From Halomonas chromatireducens (GTDB lineage: Bacteria > Pseudomonadota > Gammaproteobacteria > Pseudomonadales > Halomonadaceae), in assembly GCF_001545155.1 (NCBI RefSeq), contig NZ_CP014226.1, forward strand, positions 213,467 to 277,466: DNA of 64,000 bases. Direction: 5' to 3'. A program made the translations under genes and the position numbers. The notes beneath the pieces are model-generated. The model ran no database searches. It was not told the DNA's origin and saw only the letters and a program-made list of their open reading frames with translations. Below are positions 46,423 to 53,490 of this stretch, in pieces. Every line of letters starts with the position of its first letter. The stretch's first letter is position 1.

Positions 46423-48207
46423 CTGCTTCTGCCTGTCTGATAATTTTCCGAACACACGCGCTCGGGAGTTTCTACTCGACCCTACTTTAGAAAAAGTCGT
46501 CAGCCTGTTAGCAAATGTTCGCAAGCTGCTATTATTCCTGGCCAATATAGAGTGCCCGCATATCAGAAAATGACGGACGCTAACCATATTAAGCTCAACA
46601 TAGCCGCTACATATTAGGTTCGCTGATCACTTCCGATTGTCGTCCTGAATGCATGAAACAGCCAAGAGTCAACTTTCATTGATATAGATCAATCGGTCGC
46701 GCCGGCAAGAAGCGCACTGTTGCCTCGTAGCTCAGGGATAAGACGCTACGCAGCCATGGATGACCGCTTTCGTAGCTTAGGGATTAGACGCTACGCAGCC
46801 AAGGATGGCTCTTTACCAGCCTGTGCCAGCAGTTCAAGAGTAAAGAATACAGGCTTGGGGTCAGCCGTCCGTGGCTATACTGCTTCCTTTTGACGCGCCC
46901 CGTTGGCGAAACAGCATCCATGCCGGCACGCGAGTTCAGGCGTCAAACCAAATGTGGCACATTCCACTACTTATTTTGGTATGGCATTGTCACGAAAGGT
47001 ACTTCGACACCCACCCCGTACCCGAGGGGCCGCCGAGTCCCAGGCGCCCGCTATTTACGGCGGTTTTGTTGCGGTTTCGTTTCCGCATAGCGGCAGCATG
47101 AAAACCCGCACTACGTCAGGGCTGATGGGCGATCCGCATCCGGAAGCGGAATATTGATTCCAGCTAAGGAGGGCAGCCATCCATGGCCAAGCTACTAAGC
47201 AGTGTCCGTCCGTGGCTAAGCTGCCTCGTAGTGCTCCGTTGACACTCTCAGCGACCGAGCCGACTACTGAAAGCGTCCCATGTAGAGAAACAAAAATTTA
47301 CGTTTCAGGGAAGAATGATTTGGCTCCGCCTCATGGGCATGGGGATCCTCACTCTATCCGCTGAGATTCCTGGTGTCTGGCCATTTTTTGGCGGGTCCCA
47401 ATCAGGGCCATAACCTTGGCCATGGGGCGCGGAGAGCCCGGCCAGCGGCATTTTTTCGGTTTTGCATGCGCTCCACCACCACTTGGCAAAAACCGCGTGG
47501 TTGGCCGGCTGCGAGGCGGTGAAGGTGCTGAAATGATGTTAGCTTTTGTTAAGGTTCGCACGTTTGGTGCGCACCATAGGTACGCAGCGGGTGCCGCCTA
47601 TCGCTACTAGGAAAAACTTGTATCTGCAACCTGACATTGCCGCCAGCTAATGGCCCGTCAGGATGCTAGGGTGCTGGCGGCAGTTCCGTTGATTCTCCCC
47701 GGTAAAAAGCCGAGCCTGACGCAACCCAAATGCTGCTGCCGCCTCCCTTGTGGTTCGCGGTATGAGTTCGCGTCTGACTGCGTGACGATGGTGCGTGAAG
47801 GCGCCTGCTGGTATCCGTCCCGGTATCCACCAGAGAGCGCGCCAACACGTTGTCACCTGGTTGCAGGGTAAAACAAGTGAGGCAGCTACGTCAGAAAACG
47901 TCAGGCTAACCGTTGGTAGTCAAAAGCCAACGCATCGGCGGGGGAGAGGGCGGCCTGATTCTTGAGCCACTGGCGCCTGCGACCGGAGCTGCCCCTGTCC
48001 TTGGTTGCTAACTCACCTGGCCCTTGCTGCAGCCTGGATGCAGGCGATAACAGGCTGGGCAGCATCATGCACAACCGCCAGCCGCACCTGGCCCCTACCA
48101 TTGGCATGGCAGCCCCAGGTGATACGCGCCGGGCAGGTAGCAGCGAGAAAGGGCGGCGATAGGCGTGGCATACTGTCGCAAGGCAAGGCAGCCAAGCGCA
48201 TTGCAAG
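46423..48207. other. Long apparently noncoding, structured right part of element 1
   Basis: No convincing gene is seen on either strand; short open frames here are low-complexity and lack ribosome binding sites. The stretch holds a 45-bp tandem repeat (46726-46814), a 10-bp inverted repeat TGCCGCCAGC / GCTGGCGGCA (47638-47647 and 47673-47682), and a GTCCGTGGCTA motif at about 46867 and 47208. It may carry element-specific RNAs, cis sites for packaging, or decayed cargo. Confidence 0.6.
46726..46814. repeat. Two tandem copies of a 45-bp sequence with internal CGTAGC/GCTACG arms
   Basis: Copy 1 (46726-46770) and copy 2 (46771-46814) match closely; each begins CGTAGC, contains AGACGCTACGCAGCCA, and ends with CTTT. 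Each copy can fold as CGTAGC...GCTACG with an AG-rich loop. Role unknown. Confidence 0.7.
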
Positions 48208-48229
48208 ATGTTGGTAGATATGTTGGTAA
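48208..48229. promoter_or_regulatory. Paired ATGTTGGTA repeats near attR (candidate integrase arm sites)
   Basis: ATGTTGGTAG (48208-48217) and ATGTTGGTAA (48220-48229) repeat the motif, orientation and 12-base offset of the attL-side pair at 39151-39172. They lie 42 bases inside attR. Confidence 0.6.
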
Positions 48230-48271
48230 AATGATTTTAACGGCTTCAAGCCAATGATTTTCAAGAGATAT

Positions 48272-48335
48272 CAGCGGATTCAAAATCCGCCGGGTGCAAG
48301 CCCTTGTCGGTTCGAGTCCGACCGCCGGTACCACT
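48272..48335. repeat. attR of element 1: 64-bp copy of the tRNA-Leu 3' half
   Basis: Identical to 39018-39081. It lacks the 5' half of a tRNA (acceptor 5' strand and D-arm), so it is not a functional tRNA gene. It is followed at once by the ancestral tRNA terminator hairpin. Confidence 0.95.
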
Positions 48336-48338
48336 TGA

Positions 48339-48366
48339 AAAACAGTCGCTTACGAGCGGCTGTTTT
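48339..48366 (+). terminator. Rho-independent terminator, probably the original tRNA-Leu terminator
   Basis: AAAACAGTCGCT / AGCGGCTGTTTT forms a 12-bp stem (one T-G pair) with a TACG loop and T-run. It follows the attR copy of the tRNA 3' end, as expected for the terminator of the uninterrupted tRNA gene. Confidence 0.8.
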
Positions 48367-48415
48367 GCGTTCCTGGCCCTCCAGATTCCTATGCACGCAA
48401 CGATTTCTTCCTTTC

Positions 48416-48433
48416 TGTAGCTTTCAAGCTACA
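48416..48433. promoter_or_regulatory. Perfect palindromic operator before the antitoxin gene
   Basis: TGTAGCTT-TC-AAGCTACA is an 8+8 perfect inverted repeat with a 2-base spacer, ending one base before an in-frame ATG at 48434 and 9 bases before the ATG at 48443. Antitoxin autoregulation through such sites is common; binding is inferred. Confidence 0.7.
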
Positions 48434-48442
48434 ATGCTTCCG

Positions 48443-48748
48443 ATGAAAAGCCACGACACCGCTGTTATTGAAATGCTTCGCGATGATCCAGACATGGCGC
48501 TCAAATACCTGCGCGCTGCCTTCGACGGGCTGGACGAGGAGGGTGGGGAATCTGCCTTTCTGATGGCGCTTCGTCATGTGGTGGAAGCCAAGGGCGGCAT
48601 GGCTGCTGTAGCCGAACGCGCTAAGGTCTCACGCGAAAGCCTATACCGGGCCCTGTCACCCAAAGGCAACCCTACACTGCGAACCATGACCGCCGTCATC
48701 AGAGCGACCGGTATACATTTCCACGATCTGATGCATCACGCCTCATGA
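48443..48748 (+). CDS. Solitary addiction-module antidote protein (HigA/Xre-like HTH)
   Basis: This 101-residue protein has the DPDMALKYLRAAFDGLDEEG opening and C-terminal HTH (GMAAVAERAKVSRESLYRAL, SPKGNPTLRTMTAVIRATGI) of the addiction-module antidote family that pairs with RelE/HigB-like toxins. The usual toxin gene upstream is absent: the tRNA-end repeat and terminator lie there, and nothing toxin-like follows. An in-frame ATG at 48434 is the alternative start. It may act as an anti-toxin or regulator in isolation. Confidence 0.85.
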   Translation: MKSHDTAVIEMLRDDPDMALKYLRAAFDGLDEEGGESAFLMALRHVVEAKGGMAAVAERAKVSRESLYRALSPKGNPTLRTMTAVIRATGIHFHDLMHHAS

Positions 48749-49014
48749 TGTGGTCTGCTAGCGCCATATGTTATTGCATCCCCTACACAATGTGGCTGAT
48801 GAATGACCACATGATCGAGGGCGCTGGGCAGGTGAGCCCAGAGATAGGAGCGCCAGATGCCCAAGCAAACAGGGATGGCTGCCGTCTAGCCAGAGCGGCA
48901 GCGGCAAGGTGGTACCTGGGGATGGCTTCAGGATGAGGAGTGTCAGACTTGAGCAATGGACGCAGTAATGTCAGGTTAAACTAATATTAATAAGAATTTA
49001 AAAGGGTGGGGACA

Positions 49015-49578
49015 GTGGAAGAAGATAACAAAGAAATATTCAGGCTCTCATATAATGGGGGTATCGTTGATGAAAAGAATGGTATCAGTATTAGAACATT
49101 AGGGAGCACGCTCCCTCATTTCCAAAGGGCGATTGATAAATCAGTAATTTACGAAAGAGATGGTGCTTTCAATAAGGGTCAGGGGGCTGGAAAAAAGACA
49201 TACCCTAGCGCTGATTTAATGTTTTATATTCCAGAGGAGGGATCGTTTGTTATTCCTCTTTTTGGTAAGGTGAAAAAAGGGGCTGTTGAATTTTTCAACT
49301 GGGCATTCAGTGAGCCCTACAACAAGGCTATTGTAGGGGATGTTTCGATTGATCCCGAGCACCAAGTTAAAGTCTACCGTGCAAGAATAAAGTCAGATGA
49401 TGTAGAGCACAAAACTCAAAAAGATTTAATGGTATGGGGTAGTAAGGATAAAAGATATTACGCAAGATCCGCCATGTTGCAGGATATGGACAGCATGTTT
49501 AGCGTAATAAAGGCATCAGGTTCCAGTTCAATGAGGCTAGATGTTGTAAAAAAAGCTGCGAAAGGTCATATAATATAA
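49015..49578 (+). CDS. Unrecognised protein, 5' portion of a probably frameshifted gene
   Basis: The frame encodes 187 residues (MEEDNKEIFRLSYNGGIVDE ... LDVVKKAAKGHII) with mixed alpha/beta character and no recognised domain. The GTG at 49015 is 8 bases from AAGGG; a GTG at 49006 is also in frame. It stops at a TAA inside ATATAATATAACT. Removing one TA there would continue as HIITENVAKNFTSLVKVVRP into the next frame, giving one protein of about 290 residues. Base use is much more AT-rich than the host, indicating transfer. Confidence 0.65.
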   Translation: MEEDNKEIFRLSYNGGIVDEKNGISIRTLGSTLPHFQRAIDKSVIYERDGAFNKGQGAGKKTYPSADLMFYIPEEGSFVIPLFGKVKKGAVEFFNWAFSEPYNKAIVGDVSIDPEHQVKVYRARIKSDDVEHKTQKDLMVWGSKDKRYYARSAMLQDMDSMFSVIKASGSSSMRLDVVKKAAKGHII

Positions 49579-49580
49579 CT

Positions 49581-49889
49581 GAAAATGTAGCCAAGAATTT
49601 TACAAGTCTTGTGAAGGTTGTTCGTCCGACAGAACCGGTAGTATACAAAGGTAAATATCAGGGCTTTAAAGCAAAAGCATTGAGTGGGGCAGTATATGAG
49701 GTGTACATTTATAGCGCTTATTCTAATCATGTGATTAACATTTATGTTCGCAGCGCTGGAGATCTAAAATTTTTCACCGGATTAAATCATAATCAAGAGG
49801 TCGTTTTTTGGGCAAGCCCTTTGCAGAAATACGGGGCATTTGACCCGGGCAGTGGAGCAGCAGAATTTATAAGCCCGGTGATGGACTGA
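49581..49889 (+). pseudogene. 3' portion of the frameshifted gene
   Basis: This frame reads ENVAKNFTSLVKVVRPTEPV then VYKGKYQGFKAKALSGAVYE and ends FISPVMD. It has no ATG start (only a GTG at 49611 without a good ribosome site) but joins smoothly to the preceding frame after a two-base shift. The stop overlaps the next ATG (TGATG), as if the whole were one gene coupled to the membrane-protein gene. Either a real null allele, a programmed shift or a read error. Confidence 0.55.
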
Positions 49890-50491
49890 TGGTTGCCGAA
49901 AAGGTTGTTGACGAGATTTTTGAGAGCGTAAAACCCTATGTTAATTTACGTAGGGCAGCAATTTTTTTATTGGTAATTCTGTTAGCGTCGCCCAGTGGCA
50001 GAGATTTGTTTTTTATTGAGTATAGGGGTTTGTATTTGCAGGAAGGTGTTGGCTTGTTTGTTGAGTCAGTGGCGAAATCAAGGTTCGATATTAGTTTTTT
50101 TGCATTTTTTATATGTTTTTTAATGGCTCCCCACTTAAGCCATGTGTTGGCAATGATTACGTTTAGAATCAATGACAGGTTGTCATATATAGATGACTTT
50201 TTTAAAGAGTGTGAGGGCGATATCGACTTGGATTTTGATGTGTTGAATGAAAGAAGGAGGCGCTTTGTTCGAATGGCAACAATAATAAAAAGCTCACTGG
50301 AATCGTTGTGTTCTCTCTATTTTTGTGGGATTCTGTTTTTAATTCTTTCGGATGATGTTTATTGGGCAATCTATGCTGGGGCGGTAATAAGCGGCGGGTT
50401 GATTTTTTTGATATATGTAGAGTGTACAAGCAAGGTGGTCAGAGATTATGCAAGATCAGTTTATTTGATAAGGCTGAAGTCAGAAAGGTGA
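49889..50491 (+). CDS. Unrecognised multi-pass membrane protein
   Basis: This 200-residue protein has hydrophobic segments AAIFLLVILLASPSG, FFAFFICFLMAPHLSHVLAM, a charged cytoplasmic-type stretch with DDFFKECEGDIDLDFDVLNE and RRRRFVRM, then LCSLYFCGILFLILSDDVYW and AIYAGAVISGGLIFLIYVE. Its ATG overlaps the preceding stop (TGATG), so it forms a pair with the soluble protein before it. AT-rich. A soluble effector plus a membrane protein is a layout seen in some defence and toxin systems, but I do not recognise the family. Confidence 0.7.
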   Translation: MVAEKVVDEIFESVKPYVNLRRAAIFLLVILLASPSGRDLFFIEYRGLYLQEGVGLFVESVAKSRFDISFFAFFICFLMAPHLSHVLAMITFRINDRLSYIDDFFKECEGDIDLDFDVLNERRRRFVRMATIIKSSLESLCSLYFCGILFLILSDDVYWAIYAGAVISGGLIFLIYVECTSKVVRDYARSVYLIRLKSER

Positions 50492-50723
50492 TTGGTGGGT
50501 TCGAGGTGGCGAGGTCATTTATTTGGCTATTTCCACCTACAGTGATATGCGAATCCTCGCTCTCGTCGAGCAGAGCTAACCTCCTTCTGTTCCTTCTTGG
50601 CGTATCAGAGCGTTTTCCGCTTGCTTATCGAAAAGCACCCTTCTCGGTATCCCTGTGCCAGCTGACTGCATGATAGGTACATAGCTAGAGCGTGGCACTT
50701 GCGCTGACAGGCTGGGGTGTGGT

Positions 50724-51689
50724 TTATTTGTTATATCTGTTTCCTTTGTTAAAGTTGTTCTGCAGTCTTTTGTATGTATCAAAACTAAAGCCAGAAACAG
50801 TTAGAAGCTTGTCTCGGGGGATTGAGATGCAGTCGTGATTAGTTAGTTCACTAAGATGGAAATCATACTCAGTGGTAAAAGTGAGATTCTTCTTCTTGTC
50901 TCTATAACCAGATGCGACAGGAATGATCTGTATTGAAGTGGAAGCGATGCTTTCTTCGTCTGGTTCAGGTATTATAACAGGTAGGCCAATATAAAACTTG
51001 TCATTTTCAAGGGTTATCAATGAGTATGTAATGCTGCGATATTGAAGCGCTGAAAAAATTTCATTCATAGCATCTTTGTTGTCTCTGTTTATATCGCCAT
51101 CGACAACAGCCTTAAAGGCTTTTTCTCTAACTGACTTTATATAGTCATTGTAGGCTAGATCTTCTTTGGCTTTATTGGCAATGATCAGAAGTTGATGCTC
51201 TATGGGGGATTTTTCAAGAAATATTCGCTCAATGCTACATGCTTTTATATGCTCAATCCAAAAAAATTCGGCAATTTTTTTGATTGTTTTTCTTTGGCTT
51301 TTGCTTATAAAATTTATCAGACCAAATGTTAACCAAGTGATCAGTATTGAAACAATCGATACTGATGCCATGTCGATACTGGCGTCTGAGGCAGCAGTTT
51401 GAGATAGCCTAAATACATGGCTGTCCTCAATAAAAGAAGATACAAGGCTAAATATACTACTACTGGAAGTAAGGGAGAAGCCCGTATTGTGATAAATTAA
51501 AAGGCCGAGCTTTGGGAGTGCTGCGCCAAAAATAAAAAAAATTGCGGTAACAATTATGAAACCAAATGCAGCAGCCCTTATGTATAAAGACCATCCATGA
51601 TACAAGCTTATTTTAATTTTTTCGGGCGGCCAAGAGGATATGTAAAGGTAGCCGCATATAAGTATTGGGAATATAAGAAAACCTATCAA
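50724..51689 (-). CDS. Unrecognised membrane protein with a C-terminal soluble domain
   Basis: This 321-residue protein has three N-terminal hydrophobic segments (MIGFLIFPILICGYLYISSW, AFGFIIVTAIFFIFGAALPK, VSIVSILITWLTFGLINFIS) then about 190 soluble residues rich in charged helices (SQRKTIKKIAEFFWIEHIKA, NKAKEDLAYNDYIKSVREKA) and a beta-rich end (NLTFTTEYDFHLSELTNHDC). AT-rich like its neighbours. It follows the small gene at 51714 by 24 bases on the same strand. No function assigned. Confidence 0.7.
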   Translation of the reverse strand: MIGFLIFPILICGYLYISSWPPEKIKISLYHGWSLYIRAAAFGFIIVTAIFFIFGAALPKLGLLIYHNTGFSLTSSSSIFSLVSSFIEDSHVFRLSQTAASDASIDMASVSIVSILITWLTFGLINFISKSQRKTIKKIAEFFWIEHIKACSIERIFLEKSPIEHQLLIIANKAKEDLAYNDYIKSVREKAFKAVVDGDINRDNKDAMNEIFSALQYRSITYSLITLENDKFYIGLPVIIPEPDEESIASTSIQIIPVASGYRDKKKNLTFTTEYDFHLSELTNHDCISIPRDKLLTVSGFSFDTYKRLQNNFNKGNRYNK

Positions 51690-51713
51690 AGGACCCCCTT
51701 TCCCTGCATTGTA

Positions 51714-51920
51714 TTAATGCTTAATTTTGTTGTTTTTAAAAAAGATATCGATATTCTTTTTTTCTCTAAGTGAGGCTTCCTCATGTCCACTGTATGTGGC
51801 AACTACAGTAGAGGAACCTATTACACGAATGCCGCGCTCTCGGCTCGCCTTCTGAGCAGCTTCTGCTGCCATTGACTTGATTGCTTCAAAATCAATGCGC
51901 TTTTCAGTTTTTGTAGCCAT
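51714..51920 (-). CDS. Small basic protein preceding the membrane-protein gene
   Basis: The 68-residue protein (MATKTEKRIDFEAIKSMAAE) is helical at first (AAQKASRERGIR), then has a short beta segment (VIGSSTVVATYSGHEEASLR) and a basic tail. The ATG at 51920 is 9 bases from GGAG; an ATG at 51929 directly abuts that box. It probably forms a two-gene unit with the 321-residue membrane protein. The size would fit an antitoxin or accessory subunit, but no family is recognised. Confidence 0.65.
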   Translation of the reverse strand: MATKTEKRIDFEAIKSMAAEAAQKASRERGIRVIGSSTVVATYSGHEEASLREKKNIDIFFKNNKIKH

Positions 51921-52178
51921 GATAATCATCTCCGCGATAGCCTAATGCTATTATTTTTATTTTCTTCATAATTTATATTAATTGGATGTGCTTGGTGGTT
52001 CTGTTTGCTACTCAACGGGTAAGGAAATATACCATATCTAATGCGTAGCACAAGATTAGCATTAATGAGTAATTACTTTGTGACCACAGCCACGAATAAT
52101 CTAGCACTTAGTTGGCAGGCCTGGATTCATAGAATAACCGCAGCACTTTGGACCACACGGTAGAAGCAGGAGGGCCAG

Positions 52179-52222
52179 CGCCGGTACCCTTATGAAAAAC
52201 AGTCGCTTACGAGCGGCTGTTT
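52179..52222. repeat. Third, degraded copy of the tRNA end plus terminator (right edge of the island)
   Basis: CGCCGGTACC (52179-52188) then, after 4 changed bases, TGAAAAACAGTCGCTTACGA and the rest of the hairpin (52193-52222) match 48323-48365. Weaker similarity continues for about 20 bases. It marks where core chromosome resumes. Confidence 0.8.
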
Positions 52223-52330
52223 GCGTTTCTGATCCTCTGCTTTCTCGACTTTTTTGCTGGTCCAAAATCCCAAACCACCTCCATCGCTATGATAATGTGA
52301 TGCAGTGGCGATATCGGCGGGGGTGCGAGC

Positions 52331-52651
52331 ATGGGGATGGAAGATCGGGAGGAGAGCTGGAAGGAGGGGGATCGGCGTGAGGGCCGGCCGCCGCCGGGGT
52401 GGTTGAGGCGTGGCCGCGCAGGCGCCGACGAGGAGTTCGCGGATGAGGCGGGCTTTCCACCCCGGGCGCATCAAGGGAGGAGCCGCGCGGTGGGAAAAGC
52501 CGAGCGGCGGGGCTTCCATGTGGTCAGTTTTCTCATCGGCTGCGCGGTGACCTTCGCCCTGCTGATGGTAGTGCTCAACCTCAGTCCGGAGGCGCTCTAC
52601 GTGCCCTTCGAGGTGACCCGCAGGGCGCTGGAGACCCTCGGCGTGATGTGA
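52331..52651 (+). CDS. Single-TM hypothetical protein
   Basis: This 106-residue protein has a long charged N-terminus (MGMEDREESWKEGDRREGRP ... GKAERRG) and one membrane helix near residues 63-85 (VVSFLIGCAVTFALLMVVLN), with a short C-terminal tail. High-GC host-like codon use marks the return to core chromosome. A second ATG lies at 52337. Family not recognised. Confidence 0.6.
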   Translation: MGMEDREESWKEGDRREGRPPPGWLRRGRAGADEEFADEAGFPPRAHQGRSRAVGKAERRGFHVVSFLIGCAVTFALLMVVLNLSPEALYVPFEVTRRALETLGVM

Positions 52652-52727
52652 TCCTTCCGCTATTTCCTTGATGTGCCTCAGTATCGACGTCATGCTGGCG
52701 GCTATACTGAATTACGAGGAGTGCGTC

Positions 52728-52883
52728 ATGGGTGTGAAGTGGTTCGCCGCAGCATTGATCGTGCTGGGGGTAGGTTTGACCCTGTTCGGCTTTCAGACCC
52801 AGAATCCGGCGCTGTTCGTCGGACTGACGCTGGCCGTGCTGGGCGTCGTGGTGATCCTGACGAGCCGCCGAAAACGATCGTAA
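52728..52883 (+). CDS. Small two-TM membrane protein
   Basis: The 51-residue protein MGVKWFAAALIVLGVGLTLF continues into a second hydrophobic segment (ALFVGLTLAVLGVVVILT) and ends RRKRS. A GAGGAG box lies 8 bases before the ATG. A terminator hairpin follows at 52929. Conserved-looking size but no function known. Confidence 0.65.
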   Translation: MGVKWFAAALIVLGVGLTLFGFQTQNPALFVGLTLAVLGVVVILTSRRKRS

Positions 52884-52928
52884 GTGCCTGACAAGGCCCG
52901 CCGTCGGGCTTATCATGTCGCTATCGTT

Positions 52929-52966
52929 ACAGTCCTTCTCCCCAATGCGGGCGAAGGGCTGTTTTA
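52929..52966 (+). terminator. Rho-independent terminator before rnk
   Basis: ACAGTCCTTC (52929-52938) pairs with GAAGGGCTGT (52953-52962; one T-G pair) and is followed by TTTAG. It ends the transcript of the small membrane protein. Confidence 0.75.
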
Positions 52967-53021
52967 GTTGTAGGGTTGCCAGCGCGTTCATCTGCGCTGA
53001 TCGACCAATAAGGAGGTCAAC

Positions 53022-53435
53022 ATGTCACCCCGTCCACCCATTCTCATCAACCGTCTGGATGCCGATCGCTTGCAGCGCCTGATCGACCAGGCAGACGACA
53101 AGGACCGCTTTGTCGCCGACTGCCTTGAAGAGGAGCTCGAGCGGGGCCAGGTGGTCGACCCGGAAGAGATTCCCGAGGATGTGGTCAGCATGAACAGCCA
53201 AGTGCAGTTCACCGACCTGAACCGTAACCGGCAGATCATCCGCACCCTGGTCTACCCCCACGCCCTGGCCAAGACCGAAGACGGCATCTCGGTCATGGCA
53301 CCCATCGGCGCAGGGCTGATCGGCCTGCGTATCGGTGACGTCATCGACTGGCCGCTGCCCGGCGGTGGCGAGACCAAGCTGCGCATCGATGCCATCCTGT
53401 GGCAGCCGGAACGGGAAGGGCAGTTCCACCGTTGA
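53022..53435 (+). CDS. rnk: Regulator of nucleoside diphosphate kinase (Rnk/GreA-type)
   Basis: This 137-residue protein has an N-terminal short coiled region (LINRLDADRLQRLIDQADDK) and a GreA/GreB-like C-terminal FKBP-type domain (VQFTDLNRNRQIIRTLVYPH, ISVMAPIGAGLIGLRIGDVI, DWPLPGGGETKLRIDAI). Rnk binds RNA polymerase and influences Ndk levels. A perfect AAGGAGG box is 5 bases from the ATG. Confidence 0.93.
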   Translation: MSPRPPILINRLDADRLQRLIDQADDKDRFVADCLEEELERGQVVDPEEIPEDVVSMNSQVQFTDLNRNRQIIRTLVYPHALAKTEDGISVMAPIGAGLIGLRIGDVIDWPLPGGGETKLRIDAILWQPEREGQFHR

Positions 53436-53490
53436 GATGGATGAGCGGCGCTGCCAAGGCAGCGTCAAGTGTATCGAGGAGAGGTTAAGG

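Larger units (their letters stand above)
39018..48335. mobile_element. Integrative element 1 at tRNA-Leu (satellite-like, P4/PICI style)
   Basis: A perfect 64-bp direct repeat of the tRNA 3' half bounds this 9.3-kb segment (39018-39081 and 48272-48335). Between them lie a tyrosine integrase next to the tRNA, a regulator of AlpA type, Toprim and DUF927-like replication proteins and small overlapping genes. No capsid, tail, terminase or conjugation genes are seen. This content is that of a phage satellite or a small replicating integrative element; the helper, if any, is unknown. Confidence 0.9.
48336..52222. mobile_element. Element 2: AT-rich segment in tandem with element 1, bounded by tRNA-end/terminator repeats
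   Basis: The sequence TGAAAAACAGTCGCTTACGA and the rest of the hairpin (30 bases, 48336-48365) recur at 52193-52222, preceded at both places by CGCCGGTACC, the last bases of the tRNA. The segment between is visibly AT-rich with different codon use. It encodes an orphan antitoxin and two unrecognised gene pairs but no integrase, so it may be an older relic or mobilised in trans. Confidence 0.7.

Noticed and set aside
46871..47157. Three overlapping short plus-strand frames in the element-1 right part
   Set aside because: No ribosome binding sites, no hydrophobic or domain pattern, all three frames open over the same bases, so none is favoured.
47901..48206. 101-codon minus-strand frame near attR
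   Set aside because: Cys/Met/Arg-rich sequence without a recognisable domain or ribosome site; could be a decayed remnant but cannot be supported.
48272..48358. A second tRNA-Leu gene
   Set aside because: Only the 3' half from the anticodon stem is present; the 5' acceptor strand and D-arm are missing, so it is an att repeat and not a tRNA gene.
48745..48936. 63-codon frame after the antitoxin as a candidate toxin
   Set aside because: It has no RelE/HigB features, a weak start, and a composition unlike its neighbours.
52723..52883. Longer start (52668) for the 51-residue membrane protein
   Set aside because: The GAGGAG box is correctly spaced only for the ATG at 52728, and the extension has no membrane or signal character.
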